Shown: positions 8,300 through 17,729, numbered from the stretch's first letter. The stretch: DNA of 64,000 bases from Methylocaldum sp002005105 (GCF_051027545.1 NZ_CP194902.1:2232001-2296000), one strand, 5' to 3'. The notes: generated by a model from the letters alone, not told the origin. Program-made: numbers and translations.

Positions 8300-9802
8300 A
8301 TGGGCCGGGGGACAGAATCAGAGCATGGGTATCTTCGCGCCTTTGAGAATCAGACCGTGAAACCATTTTCCTATCGCTATGCCCAAGTAAGGGGCTGGGC
8401 GCTGCTCGGCCTTTTGCTGTTGGTGCTCGTCCTCCTCGGCGGCATGATTTGGCGCAACCTGGAGCGGTTTGAAACCGTGCGCGCCTACGTCGGCTACACC
8501 CATCATATTCAGGAGGTCGCATTCAAGTTGCAGGACGCGCTGACGGGGTACTTTACGACCGGGTCAAACCGCCGCTTGCATGCGCAACAGCTTTCCGAGC
8601 TTTCCACCCGGCTTGCGGAACTGGCGCGGCATGATTATCACGTCGCGGCCGATACGCCGAACAAACTGACCGAAGTCAGCGGACTGATCGTCGAAATCAG
8701 CCGGGAGCGCTTGCCTCCGGAGAGCCAGGAAGCGCTCTTGCTGCGCGCACTCAAAATAACCAGCGCCATGCTGGACCAAGAGACACTGGAGCGGGAAAGA
8801 TTGGTGGAGGAGATCGGCCAGGCGACCCGTACCGAAATCTCGCTGGTATTCGGAGTACTGGCGGCCATTCTGCTGTTCGGGGGAGTGTTCTTCCGCCGCC
8901 AAATCCTGGCGCCGCTGAACAACCTCAAGGAACTGCTGCTGCGCCTCGCCCACGAAGATTTCACGCCGATCGAAACCGCGCGGATCGACCCGCTCTTGCT
9001 GCCGGTGTTCAATAGCTATAACGATATGGTCAAGCGTCTGGCCGAACTGGAGGAAGTCAAGCGCCACCACGCGGAATCCCTCGAAGCGGAGGTGCGCGCG
9101 GCCACGCGGGCCTTGCTGGAGCAACAGGCCAGTCTGTCCCGTACCGAACGATTGGCGGCGGTCGGCGAGCTGGCGGCCGGTATCGCCCACGAATTGCGCA
9201 ACCCTCTCGCCGGCATCCAGATGACCTGCGTCAATCTCCGCAACGAGATCGACGATACCGAACAGGCGGAGAGAGTCGATTTGATCATCGCCGAGCTGAA
9301 GCGGATGGGACGGCTCCTCAACGAACTGCTCGATAATGGCCGACATACCCCGGCGCCCGTTGCCGAATGCGACGTCGGCGTGTTGATCCGCGAATTGGTG
9401 ACACTGACCCGTTATCAGATCCAGCCCAACATCAGGCTCGATTGGAGCGCATCGAACGATTTGGTCTGCCGGCTGCCGGGATGCCGTCTGCGCCAGACCT
9501 TGCTCAATCTGATTCTGAACTCGGCGCAGGCTATCGGAGATCAAAACGGAACGATAGAAATTTGTGCCTGTCGAGGGGATGACCACGTTCTCCTCACGGT
9601 GACCGACGATGGGCCTGGGTTTCCCGAGGAGATCCTGCAAACCGGCATTCGTCCTTTCGCAACCGGGCGGCCCGGCGGTACCGGCCTCGGGCTGGCCATG
9701 GTTCAGCGGTTCACGCGCGATCTGGGCGGGCAGCTGGATATTTCGAATGTCGAGCCCCGTGGAGCTCGGGTGAGTTTAACGCTTCCTTGTCAATGGGTCT
9801 GA
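8300..9802 (+). CDS. Membrane sensor histidine kinase
   Basis: 500 residues from the ATG at 8300; a GTG at 8357 is an alternative, and neither has a clear ribosome-binding site. Two membrane segments (about residues 32-50 and 180-198) flank a periplasmic helical sensor of about 130 residues. A HAMP-like linker follows, then HisKA with GELAAGIAHELRNP (His near 297), the N-box LILNSAQAIGD, the G1 box VTDDGPGFP and GTGLGLAMV. It is the partner of the NtrC-type regulator that starts 7 bp downstream. The ligand is unknown. The layout resembles PEP-CTERM or nitrogen-type two-component systems that act on sigma-54 promoters. Confidence 0.92.
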   Translation: MGRGTESEHGYLRAFENQTVKPFSYRYAQVRGWALLGLLLLVLVLLGGMIWRNLERFETVRAYVGYTHHIQEVAFKLQDALTGYFTTGSNRRLHAQQLSELSTRLAELARHDYHVAADTPNKLTEVSGLIVEISRERLPPESQEALLLRALKITSAMLDQETLERERLVEEIGQATRTEISLVFGVLAAILLFGGVFFRRQILAPLNNLKELLLRLAHEDFTPIETARIDPLLLPVFNSYNDMVKRLAELEEVKRHHAESLEAEVRAATRALLEQQASLSRTERLAAVGELAAGIAHELRNPLAGIQMTCVNLRNEIDDTEQAERVDLIIAELKRMGRLLNELLDNGRHTPAPVAECDVGVLIRELVTLTRYQIQPNIRLDWSASNDLVCRLPGCRLRQTLLNLILNSAQAIGDQNGTIEICACRGDDHVLLTVTDDGPGFPEEILQTGIRPFATGRPGGTGLGLAMVQRFTRDLGGQLDISNVEPRGARVSLTLPCQWV

Positions 9803-9809
9803 GTTTGCC

Positions 9810-11204
9810 GTGCTGAATACCTTGCTGATCATCGAAGACGAGGCCTTGTTCGGTTCCGAACTGACGCGCCACTATCGCAAGGCGGGTTGGGAAGTGGAAT
9901 GGGCCAAAGACCTCAAGGATGCGAAGGAGTTGCTGCTGGAACAGGGATTCGAGCCGATCTTGATCCTGTCCGACATGAATCTGCCGGACGGCAACGCTCT
10001 GGATTTCATGGAATCGCTTCAAGGGCAGATCGCCAATACCGAATGGCTGCTGCTCACCGGGTACGGGAGCGTGCCGGATTCGGTGCGGGCTTTGCGCCTG
10101 GGTGCGTACGACTTCCTCGAAAAACCGTGCGAGATGTCGCGGCTCGACTTGGTGATCGCCGCCGCCGCCCGCAGCGCCCAGGCCCAAAAGCGCCTGGCGC
10201 AGCAAGTCCGCCAGCGCTATCGCCGTTATTCGCCGGAAGCCTATGTCGGCAAGAGCCGGGCGGCGCAGCGGGTGCGCGAGATGTTGACGCGCTTGACCCA
10301 AGTGCCTTTCAGCGCCTTGATCATCGGCGGCGAAACCGGCACCGGCAAGGGCCTTGCGGCCCGCATCCTGCATTATGGCGGGAAACGGGCGGAAAACCCG
10401 TTGATCGAACTCAATTGCGCGGCGCTGCCGCGCGAGCTCCTGGAATCCGAATTGTTCGGGCACGAGGCCGGTGCGTTCACGGGCGCCCTGTCACGGCACC
10501 GGGGATTGATCGAACAGGCCGAAGGCGGCACCTTGTTTCTCGACGAGATTGGCGAGATGGCTCCGGATCTTCAGTCCAAGCTCCTCAAGGCGATCGAGGA
10601 CCGGAAAATCCGCCGGCTGGGCTCGGAGAAGGAAATCTCGGTCGATGTGCAAATCCTCGCGGCAAGCCATAGGGATCTGGAGGACATGGTCAAGCGCGGC
10701 GAATTCCGCGGCGATCTTTACCATCGCTTGAGCGTGTTCAAGCTCACCCTGCCGCCCCTCAGGGACATCAAGGAGGATTTGGAGGATTTGGTGGAGCTTT
10801 TCGTGGCCGAGTTCAACGCCAAGGCCGGCAAGCACGTCAAGGTGGTTCCGGAAGCGGCCTGGGCGGAATTGCGGGCGCACGACTGGCCCGGCAATGTACG
10901 GGAATTGCGGAACGTCATCGAGCGCTGCGTGCTATTTGCCGAGGGGCCGCTGTTGCCGGTCGAATGGTTGCAGCTGCGCCGGCACGGCGAAAAAGGAATG
11001 CCGGGCATCGATGCCGCGAGCGCGGACGGATTGTTCATTCCGCTCGACGGAAGCATGGCGTTGGACGATATGGATTGCTACATCATCCGAACCACCCTGG
11101 AGCGCCACGACGGCAACGTCACCGCCGCCGCCCGCGCCCTCGGCACGACCCGCGAAACGCTGCGCTATCGCATCCGGAAGTACGGGTTGAAAGAATCGAG
11201 CTGA
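9810..11204 (+). CDS. Sigma-54-dependent response regulator (NtrC family)
   Basis: 464 residues: receiver domain (acidic pocket E9-D10, phospho-acceptor D55 in ILSDMNLPDG), AAA+ domain with Walker A GGETGTGKG (about 171-179), the sigma-54 contact loop GAFTGA and Walker B GGTLFLDEIGEM, then a Fis-type helix-turn-helix (NVTAAARALGTTRETLRYRI). It would activate sigma-54 promoters when phosphorylated by the kinase that ends 7 bp upstream. The start is GTG. I found no convincing GG-N10-GC sigma-54 promoter beside the flippase, so the targets are unknown. Confidence 0.94.
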   Translation: MLNTLLIIEDEALFGSELTRHYRKAGWEVEWAKDLKDAKELLLEQGFEPILILSDMNLPDGNALDFMESLQGQIANTEWLLLTGYGSVPDSVRALRLGAYDFLEKPCEMSRLDLVIAAAARSAQAQKRLAQQVRQRYRRYSPEAYVGKSRAAQRVREMLTRLTQVPFSALIIGGETGTGKGLAARILHYGGKRAENPLIELNCAALPRELLESELFGHEAGAFTGALSRHRGLIEQAEGGTLFLDEIGEMAPDLQSKLLKAIEDRKIRRLGSEKEISVDVQILAASHRDLEDMVKRGEFRGDLYHRLSVFKLTLPPLRDIKEDLEDLVELFVAEFNAKAGKHVKVVPEAAWAELRAHDWPGNVRELRNVIERCVLFAEGPLLPVEWLQLRRHGEKGMPGIDAASADGLFIPLDGSMALDDMDCYIIRTTLERHDGNVTAAARALGTTRETLRYRIRKYGLKESS

Positions 11205-11672
11205 TCCGGCTATCGGCTTTCAGCACCGGCACGAGGCTAACGCGTCCCAGTGCCGGTACAGGACATCGCATTTTTGACTGGTTTTCGTTCCGTTTCCGGT
11301 TTCTGCTGGCCGGTTTGCCGGAGCACTCTAAGTTCGATTGTACGGTGAGGGAGCCGACGTAGTGCCGGCTTTCGGCAAGCGTCTTGAATCCCTCTCGATT
11401 CCCCTGTGCAAAAGAGGGCGGGCGGAATGGTTTTCATCCCGCCCGTTGCCGTGTCCGCACAAGCATGATGAAAACTCTCGCCCCGAACGACTGGGAGAAG
11501 TTCATTCGGTGACCCGGATGCGGTTCAAATACACCGCCTAAGCGGGTGGTCTTGAACCAGTCCACACTCAAATACCTCGCCAAATAAGTCATTTATATGA
11601 AAAATCAATAAGATAGAATTTTTCTGCATCTGGCATGGAAGTCGCTTCACCGGACTCGGTTAATGCAGTTTT
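11205..11672. other. Gene-free stretch with two hairpins
   Basis: 468 bp between the regulator and the SulP gene. ACCGGCAC and GTGCCGGT around 11224-11260 form an inverted repeat, and CGGGCGG/CCGCCCG around 11420-11445 form a second. Neither is followed by a T-run, so they are not standard terminators. No supported gene: the short open frames here lack ribosome-binding sites and recognisable motifs. Confidence 0.4.
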
Positions 11673-13355
11673 GTGAGTGCGACTATGGTTTCGATCCAAG
11701 CTTTGCGCCGGGTGCCCCGAACCGGTCTGCCGGGGCTTAGAGACCATTGGCGATCGGATCTCGTATCCGGCTTTTTGGTGTTTCTCATCGCTTTGCCTCT
11801 GTGCCTCGGCATCGCCATGGCCTCCGGATTTCCGCCCATGGCGGGGATCATCAGTGCCGTGATCGGCGGGGTTGTGGTGTCCAGGATCAACGGCTCTCAC
11901 GTCACCGTCAACGGTCCCGCCGCCGGACTCATCGTAGTGATCCTCTCGGCGGTCCAATCCTTGGGCCAAGGCGATGCCATGGCGGGTTACCGCTACACTC
12001 TCGCCGCCATTGTGATGGCCAGCGTTCTGCAAATTCTCATGGGCCTCTTGAAAGCCGGGAAGCTCAACGCCTATTTCCCGGCCGCGGTAGTGCACGGCAT
12101 GCTGGCCGCCATCGGGATCATCATTATGGCCAAGCAAATCCACGTGATGCTCGGAGTGAAACCGGAAGACGGCGAAATACTCTCCGCGATCGCCGGGATT
12201 CCGTGCAGCGTGATGGCCGCCAACCCTGAAATCGCCCTGATCGGATTGCTGGGGCTGGTTATTTTGATGATCTGGTCGTGGGTCAGAAATCCGTATCTCA
12301 GGATGATCCCGGCCCCCCTGATCGTCATCGTCGTCGGCATGGCCCTGGGCCGGTATTTCGACCTGGAGCACGAACATGTCTTCCTGTTCCTGCCGCACCA
12401 CGAGTACACGATAGGGCCGAGGTTCCTGGTCTCGATTCCGGAAGACGTTCTGGCGAGCTTTTACTTTCCGGACTTTTCGAAGATCGCGACGGTCGAGTTC
12501 TGGGGAGCCGTGATGTCGATCGGCCTGATCGGAAGCCTCGAATCGCTCCTGAGCGCCACGGCCGTTGACAAGCTCGATCCTTACAAGCGCCGTTCGGACC
12601 TGAACCGGGATTTGACCGCGGTAGGCGTGGGGAACCTGCTGTCCGGACTGATCGGCGGGCTCCCGATGATCGCCGAGATCGTCCGTTCGTCGGCGAATAT
12701 CAACAACGGGGCGAAGACCGGCTGGGCCAACTTTTTTCACGGCCTCCTGCTGGGCCTCTTCGTGGTGTTTTTTCCCCATGTCATCCATGAGATTCCGCTG
12801 GCGTCTTTGGCGGCGCTTCTGGTGTACACCGGCTTTCGCCTGGCTTCGCCCCGCCAGTTCGCCAAGACCATGGACATCGGCAAGGAACAGTTGGCGCTCT
12901 TCTGCGTCACGATTGTGGGCATTCTGACGACCGATCTATTGGTGGGGGTTGCAATCGGCATTGCCGCCAAGCTGATGATCCACATCTTTCGCGGCGTGGA
13001 ACTCAAGCACCTGGCCAGGCTCGATTATGCGTTGAAGCAAACATCGCGCGACACTTATCACATCAGGATCGGCGGCTCCGCGATCTTCTCCAATTTTCTG
13101 GCGCTCAAGCGCGTGGCGGCGGAATTGCCCGTCGGTCAGACAGTGATCTTCGATCTGGCGGATGCTTACCTCATCGACCACACGGTGATGGAGTTCCTCG
13201 ACCAGTTCCGCCGCGACTATCGCGACCGCGGCGGCGAATGCCATCTTGCCGGTCTCGAAAACCACGAACCCTACGCCGACCATCCCTTGGCCGCACGGCG
13301 AAGGCGGCGGCCCATGGGGCGCCGGATCGTCTTCAAGATCGTCAAGAGCAGCTGA
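11673..13355 (+). CDS. SulP-family anion transporter with STAS domain
   Basis: 560 residues. The membrane domain begins LVSGFLVFLIALPLCLGIAM and contains the SulP-typical SHVTVNGPAAGLIVVI and LIGSLESLLSATAVDKLDP, about 12-14 segments in all. A cytoplasmic STAS domain follows from about residue 450 (TYHIRIGGSAIFSNFLALKR, VIFDLADAYLIDHTVMEFL). SulP proteins carry sulfate, bicarbonate or other anions; the NGPAAGL and DLNRDLTAVGVGN segments are shared with the bicarbonate-type branch, but the substrate cannot be fixed by eye. The start is GTG at 11673 or ATG at 11685. A STAS-like small protein gene follows 12 bp later. Confidence 0.9.
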   Translation: MSATMVSIQALRRVPRTGLPGLRDHWRSDLVSGFLVFLIALPLCLGIAMASGFPPMAGIISAVIGGVVVSRINGSHVTVNGPAAGLIVVILSAVQSLGQGDAMAGYRYTLAAIVMASVLQILMGLLKAGKLNAYFPAAVVHGMLAAIGIIIMAKQIHVMLGVKPEDGEILSAIAGIPCSVMAANPEIALIGLLGLVILMIWSWVRNPYLRMIPAPLIVIVVGMALGRYFDLEHEHVFLFLPHHEYTIGPRFLVSIPEDVLASFYFPDFSKIATVEFWGAVMSIGLIGSLESLLSATAVDKLDPYKRRSDLNRDLTAVGVGNLLSGLIGGLPMIAEIVRSSANINNGAKTGWANFFHGLLLGLFVVFFPHVIHEIPLASLAALLVYTGFRLASPRQFAKTMDIGKEQLALFCVTIVGILTTDLLVGVAIGIAAKLMIHIFRGVELKHLARLDYALKQTSRDTYHIRIGGSAIFSNFLALKRVAAELPVGQTVIFDLADAYLIDHTVMEFLDQFRRDYRDRGGECHLAGLENHEPYADHPLAARRRRRPMGRRIVFKIVKSS

Positions 13356-13367
13356 TCCGGGAACGAA

Positions 13368-13751
13368 ATGACCGCCATACCCCTCGCTCCGCTATCGATT
13401 CCGTTGGTCCGGTTCGCCGAGCCTCTTACCAAGGCGCTGGAAACCGAATACCAGGCCGAACGCATCATCGCGGCGCTGCGCCGCTGTCCTCAACGCAGGA
13501 TCGAATTGGATTTCACCGGGCTTACCGATGCCAGTTTGGCGTTCTGCGACGAATTTTTCCGGCTTGCGGAGCGCGAACTTCCGGAAACCTGGCTGGTGCC
13601 CCGGCATTACGTTCACCCGTATCCGTGTCTGGTTCACGAACTGGTGAGCCGTTTGGAGCGATTGCGTGAAAAGACCTGGATCAAAGGGTGCGAATCGTTC
13701 ATGACCGGAGCGGATCCCGGTCAGCGAGGTCATCGAACTTCCGCTGTTTGA
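13368..13751 (+). CDS. STAS-like (DUF4325-type) small protein
   Basis: 127 residues. The segment RIELDFTGLTDASLAFCDEF has the beta-strand, Asp-Phe and helix pattern of STAS-like DUF4325 domains, which replace or regulate anti-sigma-antagonist-type modules. It follows the SulP gene by 12 bp, and the last domain of SulP is itself a STAS domain, so a regulatory partner of the transporter is plausible (inference). No signal peptide or membrane segment. Family assignment is tentative. Confidence 0.5.
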   Translation: MTAIPLAPLSIPLVRFAEPLTKALETEYQAERIIAALRRCPQRRIELDFTGLTDASLAFCDEFFRLAERELPETWLVPRHYVHPYPCLVHELVSRLERLREKTWIKGCESFMTGADPGQRGHRTSAV

Positions 13752-13821
13752 GGCTCCGATGCTCGTAAGCGCCCGCCCTAGAGTTTTTCCCCGCGGTTTA
13801 GCGGTGCGGATTGGGAAATGC

Positions 13822-13891
13822 GTGGGTCGGCAATCCTTTGCCGACAAAGCCCTCGTCGACCCAGTGTGTCGGCAAAGCATTGCCGACCTAC
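13822..13891. repeat. R1 palindromic repeat, copy b
   Basis: Arms GTGGGTCGGCAATCCTTTGC and GCAAAGCATTGCCGACCTAC, with inner GTCGAC. It lies between the convergent STAS-like and PhoX genes, where it could serve as a terminator on both strands. Confidence 0.8.
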
Positions 13892-13928
13892 TGCCGCACC
13901 GACCGGAAAAACGCTCCGATTGCGTCTC

Positions 13929-15824
13929 TTATTTCAACGCGGGCAATGCGCCTTTGCGAGTGCCGATGTAACCGATCACCGCGCGATGCAGGGCGTGCCA
14001 CTTCTCGTTCAGCTTCGCGATCACGAGATCCTTGTCGTGCCCTGTGTAGTTTTTATTTACTTCCTCGCCGGCGTGCTGGAAATTGCTCATGATGTAGGAA
14101 AAGCCGTGGGCATTTTCCACGATCTGTAAACCGGCCGCTTCCGCGCCCATCGGCGTGGAAAGGATGCGCGCCAAGCGGCGATTGTCGACGTTGTAGGCCC
14201 AGACGTAGTTATTGTTGCGGCGGCTGGTGTCTTCGCCGATAAAAAGCGTGCGGCTCGCGGGCGAAAACTTGAGATTGTCCGGTCCGCAAACCTTGTCCTG
14301 CTCGCAGCGGTTGCCTTCGGCATCCTTTCTGTCTTCGCCGTTGTCATTCTTGCCCAGCCACCCGCCCAGGAGTTCCGGCACGGATCTCATGGCGGACGCC
14401 ACGAAGCGGCTATCGATTCCGGCTTCATGGCCGTCGGTCAGCTTGAGCTCGTAAACCGCCCCGCCGTCGTTTTGAGGCAGGCGAATATCGCCGGTGCCGT
14501 CGGCCATGCCTTTTTCGATACGCGAGATGGCGACATACGCCTTGCGTCCGCTCGGATCGTGGGCGACGCCTTCCATTTTGGAGAATTCGGTCGTGGCTCC
14601 GAGATAGGCCGCGTAACGGCGGGTTTCCAGAAAAGCCGCGGCTTTTTCCATATGGGGCTTGAGCCGCAGCCATTCGGTGCCGGTGTAGGTGGTGACTTTC
14701 TTGTAGCCATGCTCATGGGGGTCGGTATTGCTGGCGTCGAATATGTCGGCGAACTTGATGCCGTTATCGACCAGGGCCCTGATTTCGGCATCCGCGGCCG
14801 AGCCCAGCTTGATCCAGGTCAGCTTCGCCGCTCCTCCTTTCGACGCCGTGGTTTGTTTCCATTTGGCGGCGTAAAGCGTGCCTGACGACAGATCCTCGGG
14901 GTGGTCGGCGATGAACATGAACAGCCCGGTATTGACGCCGTCGTCGCCCATGTAAGCCGTGCGCCGGTCGGGCATTATTTCGGCCAATTCCCGCGAAAAC
15001 CGGCCCAGGACGTAGTGCTTGACGGCCGATGCGGTTCCGTTGGCGTCGATCTTTACCTCCGGCACCAAACCATAGTGATAGGCATTGGCGTGTGCGGCAT
15101 CGCCGAAGTAATACCGGCTGAACGAGTCGATGTCTGTGGTGTCGTCGCTGTCCTCGGTCTTGGCGCCGCCGCCGCGAACCTTGGCGTCCGGTTCGTATTC
15201 TTCGCTGCCGAGATGCGTGTTCCAGGGCGAAAGCGAGGCGGCGCAGGCTATCCAAAGGCCGTTCATGCTGCCGAAGCTGATGTTGTGGTAATCCGCAACC
15301 GTCAGGGCGCCGGTGGATTTGTTTTGATCGAGCTTGGCAAAGCTCGCGGTCGCCGGCAGCTTGCTCCAGAAGCGTCCCGATTGCCCGGCGGGCGGCAGTT
15401 CCTTGTATTCGTACTGGGTGACCAGGGCCAGGGCTTCGTTTCGAAGAGGATCGTGGGCCTTCATGCCCGGTATCGCCATCAGGGAGTTGCCGTCCGGCGA
15501 ATCCGAGGCGATTTGTCCGTAGGTGTCGGCCAGCGGGTGATCATGGTAGTCGTACAAGCCGCCCACGGTATGCCCGGCGATCGAATCGGCGGTGCCCATC
15601 AGTTCGTGATAACTCAGATCGTAAGTCCGGCTCTTGCCGTTCCGGTAAATCACTTTCATCCGGGCTTTGCTGTAAATGTCCGTTTTCTCGTCGGCGGTGA
15701 CGGGAGCAGGCATCCCGATGAATTCGACCGATTTGACGGTTGGGGCGGCGTCGGCCGAACCGGCGAAAGTCAGCAGCGAGAGCGCTGACGAAACGGCTAC
15801 GGTGAAAGCGTTCATTCTTGGCAT
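13929..15824 (-). CDS. PhoX-family phosphatase (DUF839)
   Basis: 631 residues from the ATG at 15824; an in-frame extension to 16094 has no signal peptide or homology-like content and is rejected. The N-terminus MPRMNAFTVAVSSALSLLTF is a Sec-type signal peptide. The body shows DUF839/PhoX features: NGLWIACAASLSPWNTHLGS followed by EEYEPDA, and later MEGVAHDPSGRKAYVAISRI and NLKFSPASRTLFIGEDTS. PhoX enzymes are calcium-iron phosphomonoesterases that free phosphate in the periplasm; activity here is inferred. The usual Tat twin-arginine is not obvious. The gene stands alone, convergent with the SulP operon. Confidence 0.82.
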   Translation of the reverse strand: MPRMNAFTVAVSSALSLLTFAGSADAAPTVKSVEFIGMPAPVTADEKTDIYSKARMKVIYRNGKSRTYDLSYHELMGTADSIAGHTVGGLYDYHDHPLADTYGQIASDSPDGNSLMAIPGMKAHDPLRNEALALVTQYEYKELPPAGQSGRFWSKLPATASFAKLDQNKSTGALTVADYHNISFGSMNGLWIACAASLSPWNTHLGSEEYEPDAKVRGGGAKTEDSDDTTDIDSFSRYYFGDAAHANAYHYGLVPEVKIDANGTASAVKHYVLGRFSRELAEIMPDRRTAYMGDDGVNTGLFMFIADHPEDLSSGTLYAAKWKQTTASKGGAAKLTWIKLGSAADAEIRALVDNGIKFADIFDASNTDPHEHGYKKVTTYTGTEWLRLKPHMEKAAAFLETRRYAAYLGATTEFSKMEGVAHDPSGRKAYVAISRIEKGMADGTGDIRLPQNDGGAVYELKLTDGHEAGIDSRFVASAMRSVPELLGGWLGKNDNGEDRKDAEGNRCEQDKVCGPDNLKFSPASRTLFIGEDTSRRNNNYVWAYNVDNRRLARILSTPMGAEAAGLQIVENAHGFSYIMSNFQHAGEEVNKNYTGHDKDLVIAKLNEKWHALHRAVIGYIGTRKGALPALK

Positions 15825-16068
15825 TATTCGAAAAATATTTAACCCTAGTCGACGAATGTTAAATTCTTGTGACAATACGCCGAACAGGTGAGGCATTTGC
15901 CCTATGGTCCAGGCATTTCCCGCAAAAGGCGCGCCATAATCCGTTTGCGCATGCGATTTCTGGCTGATCCGGTATGTGGAATGAAACGTGCTTGTAACAA
16001 TCGGCGGCTTGCTTCGGCAAGCCGTCTGATTCGCCTTTTTAACCGACTGATTAGGGAGTAGATTGCTC

Positions 16069-16761
16069 ATGAAGACATTTATCGGTGTGATCACAGGGAT
16101 TCTTTTCTTTTTCGGCGGGACTGCCGCGCAGGCCGCCCTGCTGGAAGGCCAATCGGTTTATTTCCAGTTTGCGGACGAGGACCTGGATTACTTCGGGACA
16201 CCGTCCATCGACGGCGATACCCTGAGCTTCGCCTTTTCCGATCGTTCTGCCGCCTCGGCTTCCCAGCGCCTAAGGGAAACCATGGAATTTCAGGTCATCG
16301 CCAAGGACGGATTTCTGATCAATCAGTTTCACTTGGCCGAGGGCGGCGACTACGCACTCGCCGGAAAGAACAGCAGCGCTTCGGCCAGCAGTCGGCTCCG
16401 GCTCGACGACTTTACCAACGACGAACTGTTCCGCGACTCGGGTGAAAAATCCTTCCGCCTCGGCGGCAGCGGCGGCGAAAAGGCGGGCAGCTGGACCACG
16501 CTGTTCGAGCAGTCGATCGCCCGGAGCGAAGAACTGGACGTCCTCTTGACGACGATGCTGGGGGCCGTTCCGGTGGGCAGTCAGGGTGAAGCCTGGATCG
16601 ATCTGAACGCGATCCGCGTGACCATCGGCGCGGTTCTGTCCGGCGGCGAACCGGCCCCGGTGCCTTTGCCCGCGGCCGTGTGGCTCTTGGCCTCCGGACT
16701 CGCCGGTTTGAGCGGCGTGGCGGCCGCCAAGAAGCGCCGCAGCGTGCTTTTACACGCATAA
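16069..16761 (+). CDS. Secreted protein with PEP-CTERM-like sorting signal
   Basis: 230 residues from the ATG at 16069, which has AGGGAG 10 bases upstream. A signal peptide ends at about residue 20 (TAAQAA). The C-terminus has the tripartite sorting tail VPLPAAVWLLASGLAGLSGV followed by basic KKRRS; this VPLPAAVWL variant is common in methanotrophs and related gammaproteobacteria. Such proteins are processed by exosortase and tied to exopolysaccharide. No exosortase gene lies in the window. The middle part is beta-rich and unrecognised. It may be a surface or biofilm-matrix protein (inference). Confidence 0.88.
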   Translation: MKTFIGVITGILFFFGGTAAQAALLEGQSVYFQFADEDLDYFGTPSIDGDTLSFAFSDRSAASASQRLRETMEFQVIAKDGFLINQFHLAEGGDYALAGKNSSASASSRLRLDDFTNDELFRDSGEKSFRLGGSGGEKAGSWTTLFEQSIARSEELDVLLTTMLGAVPVGSQGEAWIDLNAIRVTIGAVLSGGEPAPVPLPAAVWLLASGLAGLSGVAAAKKRRSVLLHA

Positions 16762-16988
16762 CAAACATCATCGGCCGATAAGCGCCGCGTGTATCTTGGG
16801 TACCGGAGGAATTCGGCCAAAAGTAGCGCGGGCCGGGCCCATTCCGCTCTTGGCCGCGATGCGGGAATGCATCGCAAGATCCACACGCCGACCGAGGCAA
16901 AGGGATTGGACCTGCGGTCGCTTTCGTTCGATATGCTTGAAATCATCCTTGCTCGCGCCTGCGGACGCGCGGGACTGCCGTTTCTGGG

Positions 16989-17618
16989 CTACCGGTAAAG
17001 TGCTTCGCTTTGGATGAATCGCCGGACCGGCTCGGGAATCAAATAACGGGCGCTCTTGCCGGTTTTTACGGCTTCCCTGATGCGGGTCGCCGAAATATCG
17101 AGCTGGGTGACCTCGACGAAATGGATTGCTCCCGCCGGCTGAGGGCGTATGGCACCTGGCTGTTCGGTACGGCGTTCTGCGATGCGCGATGCCAAATCGC
17201 CCGCAAAATCGGGCGCCGCGCCCGGCCGTTGCATGACGACGATATGGGCGAGATCGAACAGCTCCCGCCAGCGGTGCCAGCGGGGAAAGCCGAGGAAGGC
17301 ATCCAGCCCGACGATCAGGCACAACGGCCGAGCGCCGATCTCCGCTCGAATGGACGCAAGCGTATCCACCATGTAGGACGGCCCGGGCCGGTCTAGTTCC
17401 CGTGTATCGATACGGAAGCCGGGCTCGGCGTCGTGCAGGGCCAGCTCCAGCATCTTAAGGCGATGATCGGGTTCGGCCTCCGGCGCAGCGCGGTGGGGCG
17501 GCAAACGGCAGGGGACGAAGCGGACCTCGTCCAGTTCGACCGCTTCTTTGACTTCCAGGGCCGTCCGCAGGTGGCCGTAGTGGATGGGATCGAAGGTTCC
17601 GCCGTATATGCCGATCAT
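16989..17618 (-). CDS. nadD: Nicotinate-nucleotide adenylyltransferase
   Basis: 209 residues, normal for NadD, which adenylates nicotinate mononucleotide to deamido-NAD in NAD synthesis. The nucleotidyl-transfer motif GGTFDPIHYGHL (6-17) and the C-terminal ISATRIREAV are both present; PCRLPPHR and IVGLDAFLGFPRWHRW are typical. It ends the run leuS-lptE-holA-proA-nadD. In many gammaproteobacteria rsfS and rlmH follow; here they do not, and a plus-strand gene occupies the next locus. Confidence 0.97.
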   Translation of the reverse strand: MIGIYGGTFDPIHYGHLRTALEVKEAVELDEVRFVPCRLPPHRAAPEAEPDHRLKMLELALHDAEPGFRIDTRELDRPGPSYMVDTLASIRAEIGARPLCLIVGLDAFLGFPRWHRWRELFDLAHIVVMQRPGAAPDFAGDLASRIAERRTEQPGAIRPQPAGAIHFVEVTQLDISATRIREAVKTGKSARYLIPEPVRRFIQSEALYR

Positions 17619-17647
17619 GAGCGCTCTTGGGGGGAGAGGCCGTAGCA

Positions 17648-17701
17648 GTAGGTCGGGAACCCTTTCCCGACATATTCGTCGGCAAAGGATTGCCGACCTA
17701 C
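17648..17701. repeat. R1 palindromic repeat, copy c
   Basis: Arms GTAGGTCGGGAACCCTTTCC and GGATTGCCGACCTAC around a short spacer. It lies between proA and nadD and may separate their transcripts or form a processing site. Confidence 0.8.
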
Positions 17702-17729
17702 GATACTAATCCGCCCTACGTGTTGCAAG

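Noticed and set aside
8564..9640. 358-codon minus-strand frame across the histidine kinase
   Set aside because: The kinase has all catalytic boxes; the opposite frame is an artefact of GC-rich codon bias.
11338..11541. 67-codon frame upstream of the SulP gene
   Set aside because: No ribosome-binding site, no motif and no conserved composition; it lies in a hairpin-bearing spacer.
11589..12788. 399-codon minus-strand frame with His/Asp-rich low complexity
   Set aside because: It mirrors the SulP membrane segments; such Asp/His-rich composition arises from antisense reading of hydrophobic codons.
16768..16988. Possible rsfS remnant downstream of nadD
   Set aside because: I looked on the minus strand for the expected neighbour and saw no RsfS-like sequence, so nothing is annotated.
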